This document shows, in pieces, positions 48,248 to 56,580 of a DNA stretch of 64,000 bases. Within the stretch, counting starts at the first letter, position 1. Each line of letters opens with the position of its first letter. The translations under genes were made by a program, and so were the position numbers. This stretch comes from Sphingomonas mollis (GTDB taxonomy: Bacteria; Pseudomonadota; Alphaproteobacteria; Sphingomonadales; Sphingomonadaceae), in NCBI RefSeq assembly GCF_016427505.1, contig NZ_JAELXS010000004.1:124001-188000 (forward strand), written 5' to 3'. Under the pieces are notes generated by a model. It did no database searches, was not told where the DNA came from, and was given only the letters and a program-made list of their open reading frames with translations.

Positions 48248-48477
48248 CCGGTGCCATCCGAGGCTGGCGGGCACCGCAGCCTGCAACCCGCGGCGCTCAC
48301 AACAACATTTGTATTATTGGGAGCAGTGCTACATCCGACTTGCAGTTGAAAGTACCGCGCCTGCAAACGCTTATCGCGGAACAAACTGCATTCTTCACTT
48401 CGCTATCGAACAATTGAAACCGCTGTACATGACCTGGCATCCGGCAAATACTGTCCGTTCATCGCAGGGGGTGCGGT
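48248..48477. promoter_or_regulatory. AT-richer leader of the STAND conflict operon
   Basis: 230 bases without a gene, clearly lower in GC than the flanking coding DNA (for example 48300-48330 and 48400-48430). TTGAAA at 48346 with CTTATC at 48370 is a possible but weak sigma-70 promoter (18-base spacing). The first gene is preceded by CAGGGGG. The operon boundary lies here, after the terminator-like hairpin of the amidohydrolase gene. Confidence 0.4.
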
Positions 48478-50607
48478 ATGGCGGAGTCGGATGCGCGGGC
48501 GGCGGTCAATTTTCTGCTTCGGACGACCCGTGACAAGGCGGGCCTGGAATCGCTCGAACTGCCGGGGGCCGGTGGCGAAGCGCCGGTAACCGACTTCGAT
48601 GCCCTGCCCGATGCGCACAAGAACGCGGTGGAGGGGGCGGCGGCGAAGCTCGATCGGCCGGAGCAGATGACGCCGAGCGAGCATTTCGCGCTGGAGGCGA
48701 TCATCATTCCCGATCGGCGGCCGGCGATCCTGATCGCCGACGACGACTACCGCGTGACCCACCGCGACTGGCTGCACCTGAACGACCCCGCGGTGCGCGC
48801 GCTCATCACGCCGGCGATCCCGGCGATCGGGCGGCTGGAACTGCCGGATCGCCACGACATTCCCTATGGCGGCACCGCCTTTCTGGTCGGGCCGGGCCTG
48901 TTGATGACGAACCGGCACGTCGCCGAACTGTTCGTCGATGGCGCCGGGCGTGGCCTGTCGTTCAGACCCGGCGCCAGTGCGGCGATGAACTTCGTCGAGG
49001 AAGCCGCGCGACAGGTGCCGCAACGGTACCGGATCACGTCGGTGGTCCTCATCCACCCCTATTGGGACATGGCGCTGTTGAAGGTGGCCGATGTGCCGTT
49101 CGCGCCGCTGACGCTGTCGGCGGCCGATCCGGAGGGGCCGGAGGACGAGATCGTCGTGATCGGTTATCCCGCGTTCAATCCCCGCTTCAGCCGGGCGATA
49201 CAGGATCAGGTGTTCGGCGGCGTGTACGACGTGAAGCGCCTGCAACCGGGCCATCGCCTGCCGCGCCGTGCCGTCGACAGTTTCGGGAAAAGCGTCAACG
49301 CATCCACGCACGATGCGTCAACGCTGGGCGGCAATTCCGGGTCGGCGGTGGTGTCGGTCAGGACGGGTCAGGTCGTCGGGCTGCATTTCGGGGGCGCGTA
49401 TCTCGACACCAATTATGCTGTGCCGGCGCGCGATCTGGCGCTCGATGCGCAACTGGTGGACGCGGGGTTGAGCTTCGCCGTGCCGAGACCCGCGCCAAGT
49501 GGCGGGGCATGGGACGGATGGTGGCAAGGCGTCGAGACGCCGGCCGTCGTGGCGGCGCCGGTGAAGCCAGCGGTGGCCGCCCCTGCCCCGGTTGCGACGT
49601 CGGCCGGCAGGGCCACCGCCAGCATCACAATTCCGCTCACGATTACCGTCTCGCTGGGCGACCTGACCACGCCTGCCGTCACGCCGGAGAGCGTCACGCT
49701 CGAACGCGCGGTGATGCCGTGGCACGATGGCGATTACGCCAACCGGCGCGGCTATGATCCGGACTTTCTGGGTTTCCCCATCCCGCTGCCGGTCGCATCC
49801 GATCCGGCGAGTCTGGCGCGGATGAGCGATGGCGCGACGGCCATTCCCTATACGCATTTCTCGATCGCGATGCATGCCGGGCGGCGGCTGGCGCTGTTCA
49901 CCGCGTCGAACCTCCGTCGTGATCCGCCGGCGCGCGGGTCCGGCGACGGGCGCGACGATCTCGGCGGGCTGGGCGTCGGCGATACCGAGCGGTGGTTTCC
50001 CGATCCCCGCCTGCGCGGCATCGAGCAACTGCCCGACCGGTTCTTCACGCAGGATCGGGGGGCGTTCGACAAGGGACATCTGGTTCGGCGCGCGGACGTG
50101 GTCTGGGGCGAGACCGTCGACGAGCGCCGCCGGGCGAATGGCGATACCTTTCACGTCACCAATTGCTCGCCGCAGGTGGCTGGGTTCAATCGTCAGCATG
50201 GGACGGATAACTGGGGCGATCTGGAAAACGCGGTGTTCAGACAGGCGACGACGCAGCGCCTGACGATCTTTGCGGGGCCGGTGCTGGCCGATGACGATCC
50301 GCCGTTCCGGGGCGTCGATGACACCGGCCCGGTGACGGTGGCGATCCCGCGCGCGTTCTGGAAGGTGATCGTCGCGCCCGATGGCGCGGGAATCGGCGCC
50401 TATGGCTTCCTGCTGGAACAGGATCTGACCGGGGTGGCGACGGAGGCATTGCGGTTCGATGCGCACTGGCGCCGGTCGATGATCGATCTGGCGACGCTGG
50501 AGAAGCGGATCGGCCGCCTGACCTTTCCCGATATCCTGCATGATGCCGATCGCGGCGGGACCAGCGCGGCGTATGCGATCGCGGCGGCGGCGGGGATCGC
50601 GGCGTGA
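48478..50607 (+). CDS. Trypsin-like protease fused to DNA/RNA non-specific endonuclease
   Basis: 709 residues, no signal peptide. After an unfamiliar N-terminal 110 residues comes a trypsin-like domain (about 120-330): GTAFLVGPGLLMTNRHVAE with His147, YWDMALLKV with Asp197, and TLGGNSGSAVV with Ser287, a full triad. A Pro/Ala-rich linker near 345-385 leads to a beta-beta-alpha-metal endonuclease (about 400-690). Here FDKGHLVRRADVVWG holds the catalytic His534 in a DxGH box and TNCSPQVAGFN holds the Mg-binding Asn562. One polypeptide can thus cut protein and nucleic acid. It overlaps the next gene by 4 bases (GTGA). It is the likely effector of the STAND operon; activation by cleavage in the linker is inference. 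Confidence 0.88.
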   Translation: MAESDARAAVNFLLRTTRDKAGLESLELPGAGGEAPVTDFDALPDAHKNAVEGAAAKLDRPEQMTPSEHFALEAIIIPDRRPAILIADDDYRVTHRDWLHLNDPAVRALITPAIPAIGRLELPDRHDIPYGGTAFLVGPGLLMTNRHVAELFVDGAGRGLSFRPGASAAMNFVEEAARQVPQRYRITSVVLIHPYWDMALLKVADVPFAPLTLSAADPEGPEDEIVVIGYPAFNPRFSRAIQDQVFGGVYDVKRLQPGHRLPRRAVDSFGKSVNASTHDASTLGGNSGSAVVSVRTGQVVGLHFGGAYLDTNYAVPARDLALDAQLVDAGLSFAVPRPAPSGGAWDGWWQGVETPAVVAAPVKPAVAAPAPVATSAGRATASITIPLTITVSLGDLTTPAVTPESVTLERAVMPWHDGDYANRRGYDPDFLGFPIPLPVASDPASLARMSDGATAIPYTHFSIAMHAGRRLALFTASNLRRDPPARGSGDGRDDLGGLGVGDTERWFPDPRLRGIEQLPDRFFTQDRGAFDKGHLVRRADVVWGETVDERRRANGDTFHVTNCSPQVAGFNRQHGTDNWGDLENAVFRQATTQRLTIFAGPVLADDDPPFRGVDDTGPVTVAIPRAFWKVIVAPDGAGIGAYGFLLEQDLTGVATEALRFDAHWRRSMIDLATLEKRIGRLTFPDILHDADRGGTSAAYAIAAAAGIAA

Positions 50608-51725
50608 CGCTTGGCTGGGGCGACGATGCCGGTGCGGCGCTCGTGTCGGCGATCCTGTCCGCCTATGACAAGCCGCGCCTGTCGAGCCTGTTGCGGTTCA
50701 AGGGCGGGCTGATCCTGGAAAACGAGGTCAACACCGATGCGCCGTTCCGCCGCGTCGTCGAAAACCTGACCGTGTTGCTGGATCAACAGGGCGACACCGA
50801 ACGCTTCCTGGCGCTGGCGTTCGCGGACCGGCCGGGCAATCCCCGGTTACAGACGCTGGCGGCGGCGCATGGACTGACGGCGACGACGACCGAGCGGACG
50901 GAGACCATGCCACCCCCGGCGACGGCAGCCGAATATGTCGCGGCGGCGCAGGCGGCGCTGCCCGCCGATCCCGCCGTCGCCGCGCTGGCCGGCAAGCTGG
51001 ACGGGCCGGCGCCAGCCCCCCATGCCAGTCTGGAAGCACTGGTCGCGCGGCGATCGAAACTGATCGATTTCGGCCGTTTCCTGACCGGTCTGGAAAAGTT
51101 GATGCCGCGCATCTGTCGCATCAGCGTGCCGGGGTCGGCCGGCACCGGTTTTCTGGTCGGGACCGATCTGGTACTGACCAATTACCACGTCGTGGAAGGG
51201 CTGATCCGCGACGATTATACGTTCGATCAGGTGGAGTGCGAGTTCGATTTCAACAGCGACGTCGCCCGGACCCAACGGATCGGCATCACCGCGAAACCGG
51301 GTCATTTCTCGCCCTATAGCGCCAGCGATATGTCGGGGGCGGGCGAGCCGGCGCCGAACGAACTCGATTATGCGCTGCTGCATCTGGCGCAGCCGATCGG
51401 CGGCGGTGATCGTGGTTTCTATCCGCTGGATGCGACACCGCGCCTGTTGTCGGTGGGAGACTTCATGTTCGTGTCGCAACATGCCGCCGGGCAGTTGCTG
51501 TCGCTGGCGATGGGGACGATCACCGACTTTCCGGGCAAGGCGCTGCGGCTTCGTTATGACGTGACGACCGGGCCGGGATCGTCGGGGTCGCCGTGCTTCT
51601 CGTCCGAACTCGATCTGATCGGCCTGCATCATGCAGCGCAGGCGACGATCGCGCCGACGTATAATCAGGCGGTACCGATCTGGATGGTGGCACGGCACAT
51701 CGCGGCGGCGGGCAACGCGCCATGA
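50604..51725 (+). CDS. EAD1-like adaptor domain fused to trypsin-like protease
   Basis: 373 residues from a GTG start. Residues 1-90 (ALVSAILSAYDKPRLSSLL, then VENLTVLLDQQGDTERFLAL and RPGNPRLQTLA) match the effector-associated domain 1 pattern: a death-like helical bundle that joins effectors to STAND NTPases. A disordered Ala/Pro-rich linker follows. The protease domain (about 155-373) has GTGFLVGTDLVLTNYHVVEG with His195, ELDYALLHL with Asp255 and GPGSSGSPCF with Ser327. It is coupled by overlap to genes on both sides. Role inferred: a protease recruited by homotypic contact, either executing damage or processing the nuclease-bearing partner. Confidence 0.82.
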   Translation: MTLGWGDDAGAALVSAILSAYDKPRLSSLLRFKGGLILENEVNTDAPFRRVVENLTVLLDQQGDTERFLALAFADRPGNPRLQTLAAAHGLTATTTERTETMPPPATAAEYVAAAQAALPADPAVAALAGKLDGPAPAPHASLEALVARRSKLIDFGRFLTGLEKLMPRICRISVPGSAGTGFLVGTDLVLTNYHVVEGLIRDDYTFDQVECEFDFNSDVARTQRIGITAKPGHFSPYSASDMSGAGEPAPNELDYALLHLAQPIGGGDRGFYPLDATPRLLSVGDFMFVSQHAAGQLLSLAMGTITDFPGKALRLRYDVTTGPGSSGSPCFSSELDLIGLHHAAQATIAPTYNQAVPIWMVARHIAAAGNAP

Positions 51726-52993
51726 CGCAACTGGGCGACGCCGTCATCGGGACGCTGACCGACGTGATCGCCCTGTCGTTCGGCGATGCGGAGGATGCGT
51801 TCTGGGCGGCGTGCCGAACGCAGGATGCGCAGATCCGCAACGAGGTCGCCGATGCAGGGTTTCGGATCGAAGTCGGTGCGGCGCTGACGTTCCTCGATCG
51901 CGTGCAACAGGCGGCGCTGGTGCTCGGCCCGTTGCTGCTCGCGCGCCCGGCCGATGCGGGCCTGCGCAAGGCGATCGGCGCCGCGCATCCGCCCGCGCTG
52001 GCGGCCGTCAGCGAGGAGCGGTTCGCGCTGGAGGCGATGATCGGCGCGACGTTGACCAGCGTGCAGGCCGTGACGCTGCGCACCAGTCTCGACCAGATCG
52101 ACGCGCTGATGGCGGCGGTGACGGCGTATAAGGGGATGCACGACGCGCTGCACGTGCTCCAGCCGCTGTTGCCGCTGATGCGCAGCGCCGCGATGGCCAA
52201 GCCGCGCTGGCCCGAACTGCGGGTCTATACGATGCTGTTTCGCCAGCAACTGAACCGGATCGATGCCGCCATCGCCGACCTGAACCGGGCGGGGGTGGTG
52301 CGGTTGCTGGATTTCCGCGCGGCGATGGGCGGCGCGATCGATGCGATCGACGCGGCTTTGGCGGCGGGCGACGATTATGCATTGAACGATGCCGCCAGCG
52401 AACTGGCCGCCAGCGTCGACGAAGGGCTGAACAGCGTCGATGTTTCGATGCTCAATACCGCGCAGGATGCGAACCAGCCGTTCACGCTGGCGCTGCAATT
52501 CTTCACCCCGCTCGTCCAGTCGACGGCGGGTACGCGGTTCGAGGCGCTCATCACCTCGTACGTCGCCTTTGCCGATCAGGTGTCGCGTGAATTGATCGCG
52601 GCGATCGCCGAACATGGCAAATGGCAGCGGCTGGACCGGCAGTTCGACCTGCTCCAGCGCATCGTGGTCGAGAACCAGCCCGGCGCACCGGGGGACATCG
52701 ACCGGATATGGCGACTGACGCTGCGCGAACTGACGCAGGTCTGTGGCGCCCAGCCCGTGTCCGACTGGGCCTCGCCGATCGTGCAGTTGATCGCGCTGGC
52801 GACGGTCGACCTGAAACCCCCGGTCGCGCCGCCGGTGATCGATGCCGCACGCGACCGGATCAGCGAGTTGATCTCGAACGGGCGCAGCCGGTTCATGGCG
52901 GTGGACCAGTCGCTGCTCGCCTGGCTGGGGCGGTCGGTACAGAAACGGCCCGACCTGATCGCCCTGTTGAAGGGGGAGGTCGGCCATGGTTGA
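51722..52993 (+). CDS. All-helical protein of unknown function in STAND operon
   Basis: 423 residues, rich in Ala, Leu, Asp and Gln, with heptad-like stretches such as RQQLNRIDAAIADLNRAGVVRLLDF. No membrane helix, signal peptide or catalytic motif. I do not recognise the family. It starts inside the stop of the EAD1-protease gene (ATGA) and overlaps the NTPase start by 8 bases, so it is made in step with both. A scaffold, inhibitor or sensor adaptor is possible; this is inferred only from position. Confidence 0.75.
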   Translation: MTQLGDAVIGTLTDVIALSFGDAEDAFWAACRTQDAQIRNEVADAGFRIEVGAALTFLDRVQQAALVLGPLLLARPADAGLRKAIGAAHPPALAAVSEERFALEAMIGATLTSVQAVTLRTSLDQIDALMAAVTAYKGMHDALHVLQPLLPLMRSAAMAKPRWPELRVYTMLFRQQLNRIDAAIADLNRAGVVRLLDFRAAMGGAIDAIDAALAAGDDYALNDAASELAASVDEGLNSVDVSMLNTAQDANQPFTLALQFFTPLVQSTAGTRFEALITSYVAFADQVSRELIAAIAEHGKWQRLDRQFDLLQRIVVENQPGAPGDIDRIWRLTLRELTQVCGAQPVSDWASPIVQLIALATVDLKPPVAPPVIDAARDRISELISNGRSRFMAVDQSLLAWLGRSVQKRPDLIALLKGEVGHG

Positions 52994-55900
52994 CGCCAGG
53001 GTCGCCCCGGTCGGGTTCGAGGCGCTGTGCCTGCGCCATGGCCAGTTGCTCGATGCGCAGGCCGACGACCACCTCGACCGGGCGGCGGCGGCGGCGTTCG
53101 TGGCGGATGCGGCGGCGGCGGGCGTGCAGATCGAATCGGTCGGCGACCGGGATGCGATCCGCTCGATGATAAACTACTGGACCGCGACGCTCGCCCGCCT
53201 GCCGGACGACCCCGCGCCGGCCAGTACCGGCAGCGCCGCACCGTCGCCTGCCCCCGCCCCGACGCCCGTGACACGGCCGATACTGGCGTCATTCGATGCC
53301 GCGCAGTCGCCGGTGCTGGACGAACAGGCCAATCCCTTCGTCGGTCTCGCCGCATTCGACGCGCCGGATTCGACGAAGTTCTTCGGCCGGGACAAGGTCG
53401 TCGCCGATCTGCTCCGGCACGTGCTGGCCGCGCCGCTGGTCGTCATCAGCGGCGCATCCGGTACCGGCAAGTCGTCGCTGGTCCGCGCCGGGCTGGTCGC
53501 GGCGGTGCGGCACGAACCGACCGGGACGGACTGGGTGATCGCGGTCGTGTCGCCGGGTCGCGATCCCGTCGCCAGTCTCGCCAGCGCGCTGGCGCCACCG
53601 GGCGTCGGCGATAGCGCGTGGATCGACCATTTCCGCCAACACGTCGATGCCGCCCCGGCCAGTGCCGGACCGATCGTCGCCGCGCGCATCGCGACGGCCA
53701 GCCTGATGCTCATCATCGATCAGATGGAGGAACTGTTCAGCCTTTGCCAGCCCGAGGAACGCGACCGGGCCGCGCAGGCGATCGCGGCGATCGCCGATCT
53801 GCCGCGCGCACATGTCGTGGTGACGATCCGCGACGAATATCTGGAAAACGAACGCGCCGCCCGCGTGCTGCCGGCGCTGGATCTGGCCGCCGCGCCCGAG
53901 TTTCGGGTGCCGCCGCTCCAGATCGACGATATCCGTGCCGCCATCGTCGCGCCGGCCGCGCAGGTCGGGCTGGTGTTTCAGGACGGGGTGGTCGACCGCA
54001 TCGTCGCCGATGTCGGCACTGATCCGGCGGCGCTGCCGCTGCTGCAATATGCGCTGCTCCGGCTGTGGAAGCGGCGCGACGGCAACCGGATTACCATGGC
54101 GACCTATGACGAGGTCGGCGGGCCATCGACCGCGCTGTCGAACGCCGCGCAGGAAATCCATGACGGGCTGGGCAGCACGCAGGCGAAGGAGAATTGCCGC
54201 GTCATCTTCCAGCAACTCGTGCGCCCGTCGCTGCTGTACGAATTCGTCCGCGACCGGGTAACGCGGGGCGAGCTGGAACGGCTGCTGCCGCCCGACAGCA
54301 TCCGCACCATCCTGACCCCGTTCGTCGCCGCCGCGCTGATCCGCGTCACGCCGGGCAGCGACCGGGGGGCGGACCGGGTCGAGATCGTCCACGAAGCCTT
54401 GATCCGCAACTGGGACCTGCTCCGCCGCTGGTCGTTTGAGGTGCGCGATCAGGAGCGTGCCTATCTGTCGCTCGATGCGCAGGCACAGCGATGGATTGCA
54501 TCGGACCGCGCGTTCGGACACCTGCTGTTCGGCCGGGCGCTGCGCGAGGCGGAGGCGATCCGCGAGGATTATCGTCAGCGGGCGCGCGTCGATCCGGTCA
54601 GCGACCGGCGCGTCGACCTGTTCCTGAAACGCGCGCGGTCGATCCAGCAGCGCATCTGGACCGGACTGGCGATTGCGGCATTTTGTGCGGTGGTGCTGGT
54701 CGCGGTGATCCTTTTCCTGAAATATCATGTCGTCAACCAACAGCAGCGACAATTGTCCAGTCTGACGAGTACCACCGCCAAACTGAGCGAAGCCACCGCC
54801 AGCCTGACCGCGCAGGCGGACGCATCCAGCATCGACGACGATGCCGGGCGGCAGTTCATCCAGATGCTGGTCAGTCGCGGTTCGATCCCGCCCGGCGAAC
54901 TGCCCGCCGCCTTTGCCGGCATGACCGACACCGCCGCGCCCTGGCCGCGATCGGGCCGTGCGCCACGCTATGCCGCCGATTTCCTGAACACCGGCGCGGC
55001 CATCGATCCGCGGGTCATCGCGACCGGGCTGGTGCGCCTAGACCTCGATAACATGCGCGTCTTCTTCGATCCGGCGAGCGGCGTGCCGCGTCTGATCGTC
55101 AGTCAGCTGGATCGCAGCCGGACGGGGTCGATCGGTCCGGCCAACGCGCTGTATCGCTGGCCCCGGCTGGACGGTCAGCCGGACGAGGTGGCGCTGGCCC
55201 GCACCGGCATCGTGCTGGCACATCTGGTCGATCGGCGCGAGGTCGCATGGGGGCCGCAGGCGGCATCAGCGACGCGGGGGACGAACCTGATCGCGACGAT
55301 GCAGCCGCTCTATGCGACGGGCGCCCGGCGCGCGCCGCTGGCCGCGTGGCCGGCGACGCTGGCGTGGATGCGGCTGGGCCATGATCCGCAGGCGAGCCGG
55401 GTCGTCTATTATACCGGCGCGGTGGCCGGCGACGGCCCGGTCGGCGCCACGATCCCGCGCCTGTTGTGGAAGATCGCGGTGTCGCGGGCGGCGGACGGCA
55501 GGCTGGTCGCCGATGCCGCGATGCTGCCGGCCCCTCCCCCCGCCTCTGCCTCTGCCTCTGCCTCTGCCTCTGCCTCTGCCTCCGCCGCATCCAGCGACCT
55601 GCCTGGCCGCACGACCATCGCGGCGATCGCCGCCGCCACGAAGATCGATTTTCGGGCATTGCAGGCGGCGCTGGCGGCGGACGTGCCGGCATCCGGTGGC
55701 GGCGGTGCGGTGGCGCCCGTCGCCGTGGCGGCACCGACCGGCCCGGCGCGGGTGTATATCGAGGTGAAGGATGTCGGCCCCCAACCGGCTGCGGCGATCC
55801 GCGCCTCGCTGGCGGGTGAGGGCTTCGTCGTGCCGCGCGTCGAACAGGTCGATCCGTGCATCGAGGTGCCGGAGCTGCGCTATTATTTCCGTCAGGATGC

Positions 55901-56069
55901 CGAGGCGGCGGCGCGCGCATCGAGCATCGCCGGGGCAGCGATCGGGGCGGCGGGGCTGGGACCGGGTACGGTGACGATCAAGCGGCTCGATCCCGGTCGC
56001 TACAAATCGGCACGGCCCGGCACGCTGGAATTGTGGGTCTGCGGCACGGGCACCATGACGAAGAACTGA
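52986..56069 (+). CDS. Membrane-anchored STAND NTPase with nuclease-like and extra C-terminal domains
   Basis: 1027 residues. Residues 1-75 form a small helical adaptor-like segment (DRDAIRSMINYWTATL). The STAND core starts NPFVGLAAFDAPDSTKFFGRD, with Walker A GASGTGKSS (156-164), Walker B LMLIIDQMEE near 240 and VHEALIRNWDLLRRW near 465. A membrane helix lies near 557-581. Residues about 658-845 resemble the nuclease domain of the first gene in the operon. His746 (AHLVDRREVAWG) and Asn767 (RGTNL) are kept and IPRLLWKIAV matches its IPRAFWKVIV, but the DxG of the active box is lost. An Ala-Ser repeat linker (about 853-866) leads to a domain (about 905-1027, VYIEVKDVG, LRYYFRQD) that resembles LytR_C-type modules. 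Confidence 0.87.
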   Translation: MVDARVAPVGFEALCLRHGQLLDAQADDHLDRAAAAAFVADAAAAGVQIESVGDRDAIRSMINYWTATLARLPDDPAPASTGSAAPSPAPAPTPVTRPILASFDAAQSPVLDEQANPFVGLAAFDAPDSTKFFGRDKVVADLLRHVLAAPLVVISGASGTGKSSLVRAGLVAAVRHEPTGTDWVIAVVSPGRDPVASLASALAPPGVGDSAWIDHFRQHVDAAPASAGPIVAARIATASLMLIIDQMEELFSLCQPEERDRAAQAIAAIADLPRAHVVVTIRDEYLENERAARVLPALDLAAAPEFRVPPLQIDDIRAAIVAPAAQVGLVFQDGVVDRIVADVGTDPAALPLLQYALLRLWKRRDGNRITMATYDEVGGPSTALSNAAQEIHDGLGSTQAKENCRVIFQQLVRPSLLYEFVRDRVTRGELERLLPPDSIRTILTPFVAAALIRVTPGSDRGADRVEIVHEALIRNWDLLRRWSFEVRDQERAYLSLDAQAQRWIASDRAFGHLLFGRALREAEAIREDYRQRARVDPVSDRRVDLFLKRARSIQQRIWTGLAIAAFCAVVLVAVILFLKYHVVNQQQRQLSSLTSTTAKLSEATASLTAQADASSIDDDAGRQFIQMLVSRGSIPPGELPAAFAGMTDTAAPWPRSGRAPRYAADFLNTGAAIDPRVIATGLVRLDLDNMRVFFDPASGVPRLIVSQLDRSRTGSIGPANALYRWPRLDGQPDEVALARTGIVLAHLVDRREVAWGPQAASATRGTNLIATMQPLYATGARRAPLAAWPATLAWMRLGHDPQASRVVYYTGAVAGDGPVGATIPRLLWKIAVSRAADGRLVADAAMLPAPPPASASASASASASASAASSDLPGRTTIAAIAAATKIDFRALQAALAADVPASGGGGAVAPVAVAAPTGPARVYIEVKDVGPQPAAAIRASLAGEGFVVPRVEQVDPCIEVPELRYYFRQDAEAAARASSIAGAAIGAAGLGPGTVTIKRLDPGRYKSARPGTLELWVCGTGTMTKN
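55542..55583 (+). repeat. Hexanucleotide repeat (GCCTCT)6 plus one variant, inside the NTPase gene
   Basis: Six perfect tandem copies of GCCTCT and a seventh GCCTCC encode alternating Ala-Ser. The unit is six bases, so gain or loss of copies keeps the frame and only lengthens or shortens the linker between the nuclease-like and C-terminal domains. Confidence 0.95.
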
Positions 56070-56099
56070 CCACGGCATCTTTCATGAAGGATTTCGGGC

Positions 56100-56573
56100 A
56101 TGACACTCAGGATCGAAAAGCCGGTTGTGATCGAACAGAAGGGCGTCGTGCTGGAAAGCGTGCCGGGCGCCGCCGCGACCCCCGCCATTGTCCCCACCAT
56201 CGCCATCGCGGGCGACGATTGGGGAACGCGGATCGCCAAGCTGGTGCCGGCGGAGGCGCTCGGTCTGTACGGGTCGGCGGTTGCCCTGGTTCAGACGCCA
56301 TCGGCATCGGTGCGGGCGGGCGCGCTGTGGGTGATCGTCGGCATCTGTGCGGCGCTGACGATCTTCATCCGCTATCGATCGACGCTCGATCCGGCCACCG
56401 GCAGGCCGCAATGGCCGGCGATCGCGATTTCGCTGGTGTCGTTCATCCTGTGGCTGACTGCGATCGGCGCGCCGACATCGCCGATCGCGCTGCCCGAGGG
56501 GCTGGCCTTTGCCGGGCCACTGGCGGCGCTGCTTTGGGGCGCGGTGCTGCCCTATATCTATCGCGGCGAATGA
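56100..56573 (+). CDS. Three-helix membrane protein closing the STAND operon
   Basis: 157 residues starting MTLRIEKPVVIEQKGVVLESV, with AAGGA before the ATG. A cytosolic N-terminal half with WGTRIAKLVPAEALGLYGS is followed by three hydrophobic helices near 75-95, 110-126 and 130-150 and a short basic end. I recognise no catalytic motif. The N-terminal KLVPAEALGLY segment before the helices is a pattern I associate with small proteins beside EAD and STAND genes, but recall alone supports that. It follows the NTPase by 30 bases and may anchor or sense for the complex. Confidence 0.72.
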   Translation: MTLRIEKPVVIEQKGVVLESVPGAAATPAIVPTIAIAGDDWGTRIAKLVPAEALGLYGSAVALVQTPSASVRAGALWVIVGICAALTIFIRYRSTLDPATGRPQWPAIAISLVSFILWLTAIGAPTSPIALPEGLAFAGPLAALLWGAVLPYIYRGE

Positions 56574-56580
56574 GGCTGCG

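Noticed and set aside
46661..48286. 541-codon open frame on the minus strand
   Set aside because: Antisense to the amidohydrolase gene, His/Arg/Gly-rich without domains.
48180..48533. 117-codon plus-strand frame bridging the amidohydrolase and the protease-nuclease gene
   Set aside because: It crosses both the terminator-like hairpin and the start of the next gene, and the protein has no recognisable features.
55542..55583. Tandem repeat as a possible CRISPR-like array
   Set aside because: The unit is six bases without spacers and lies inside a coding sequence.
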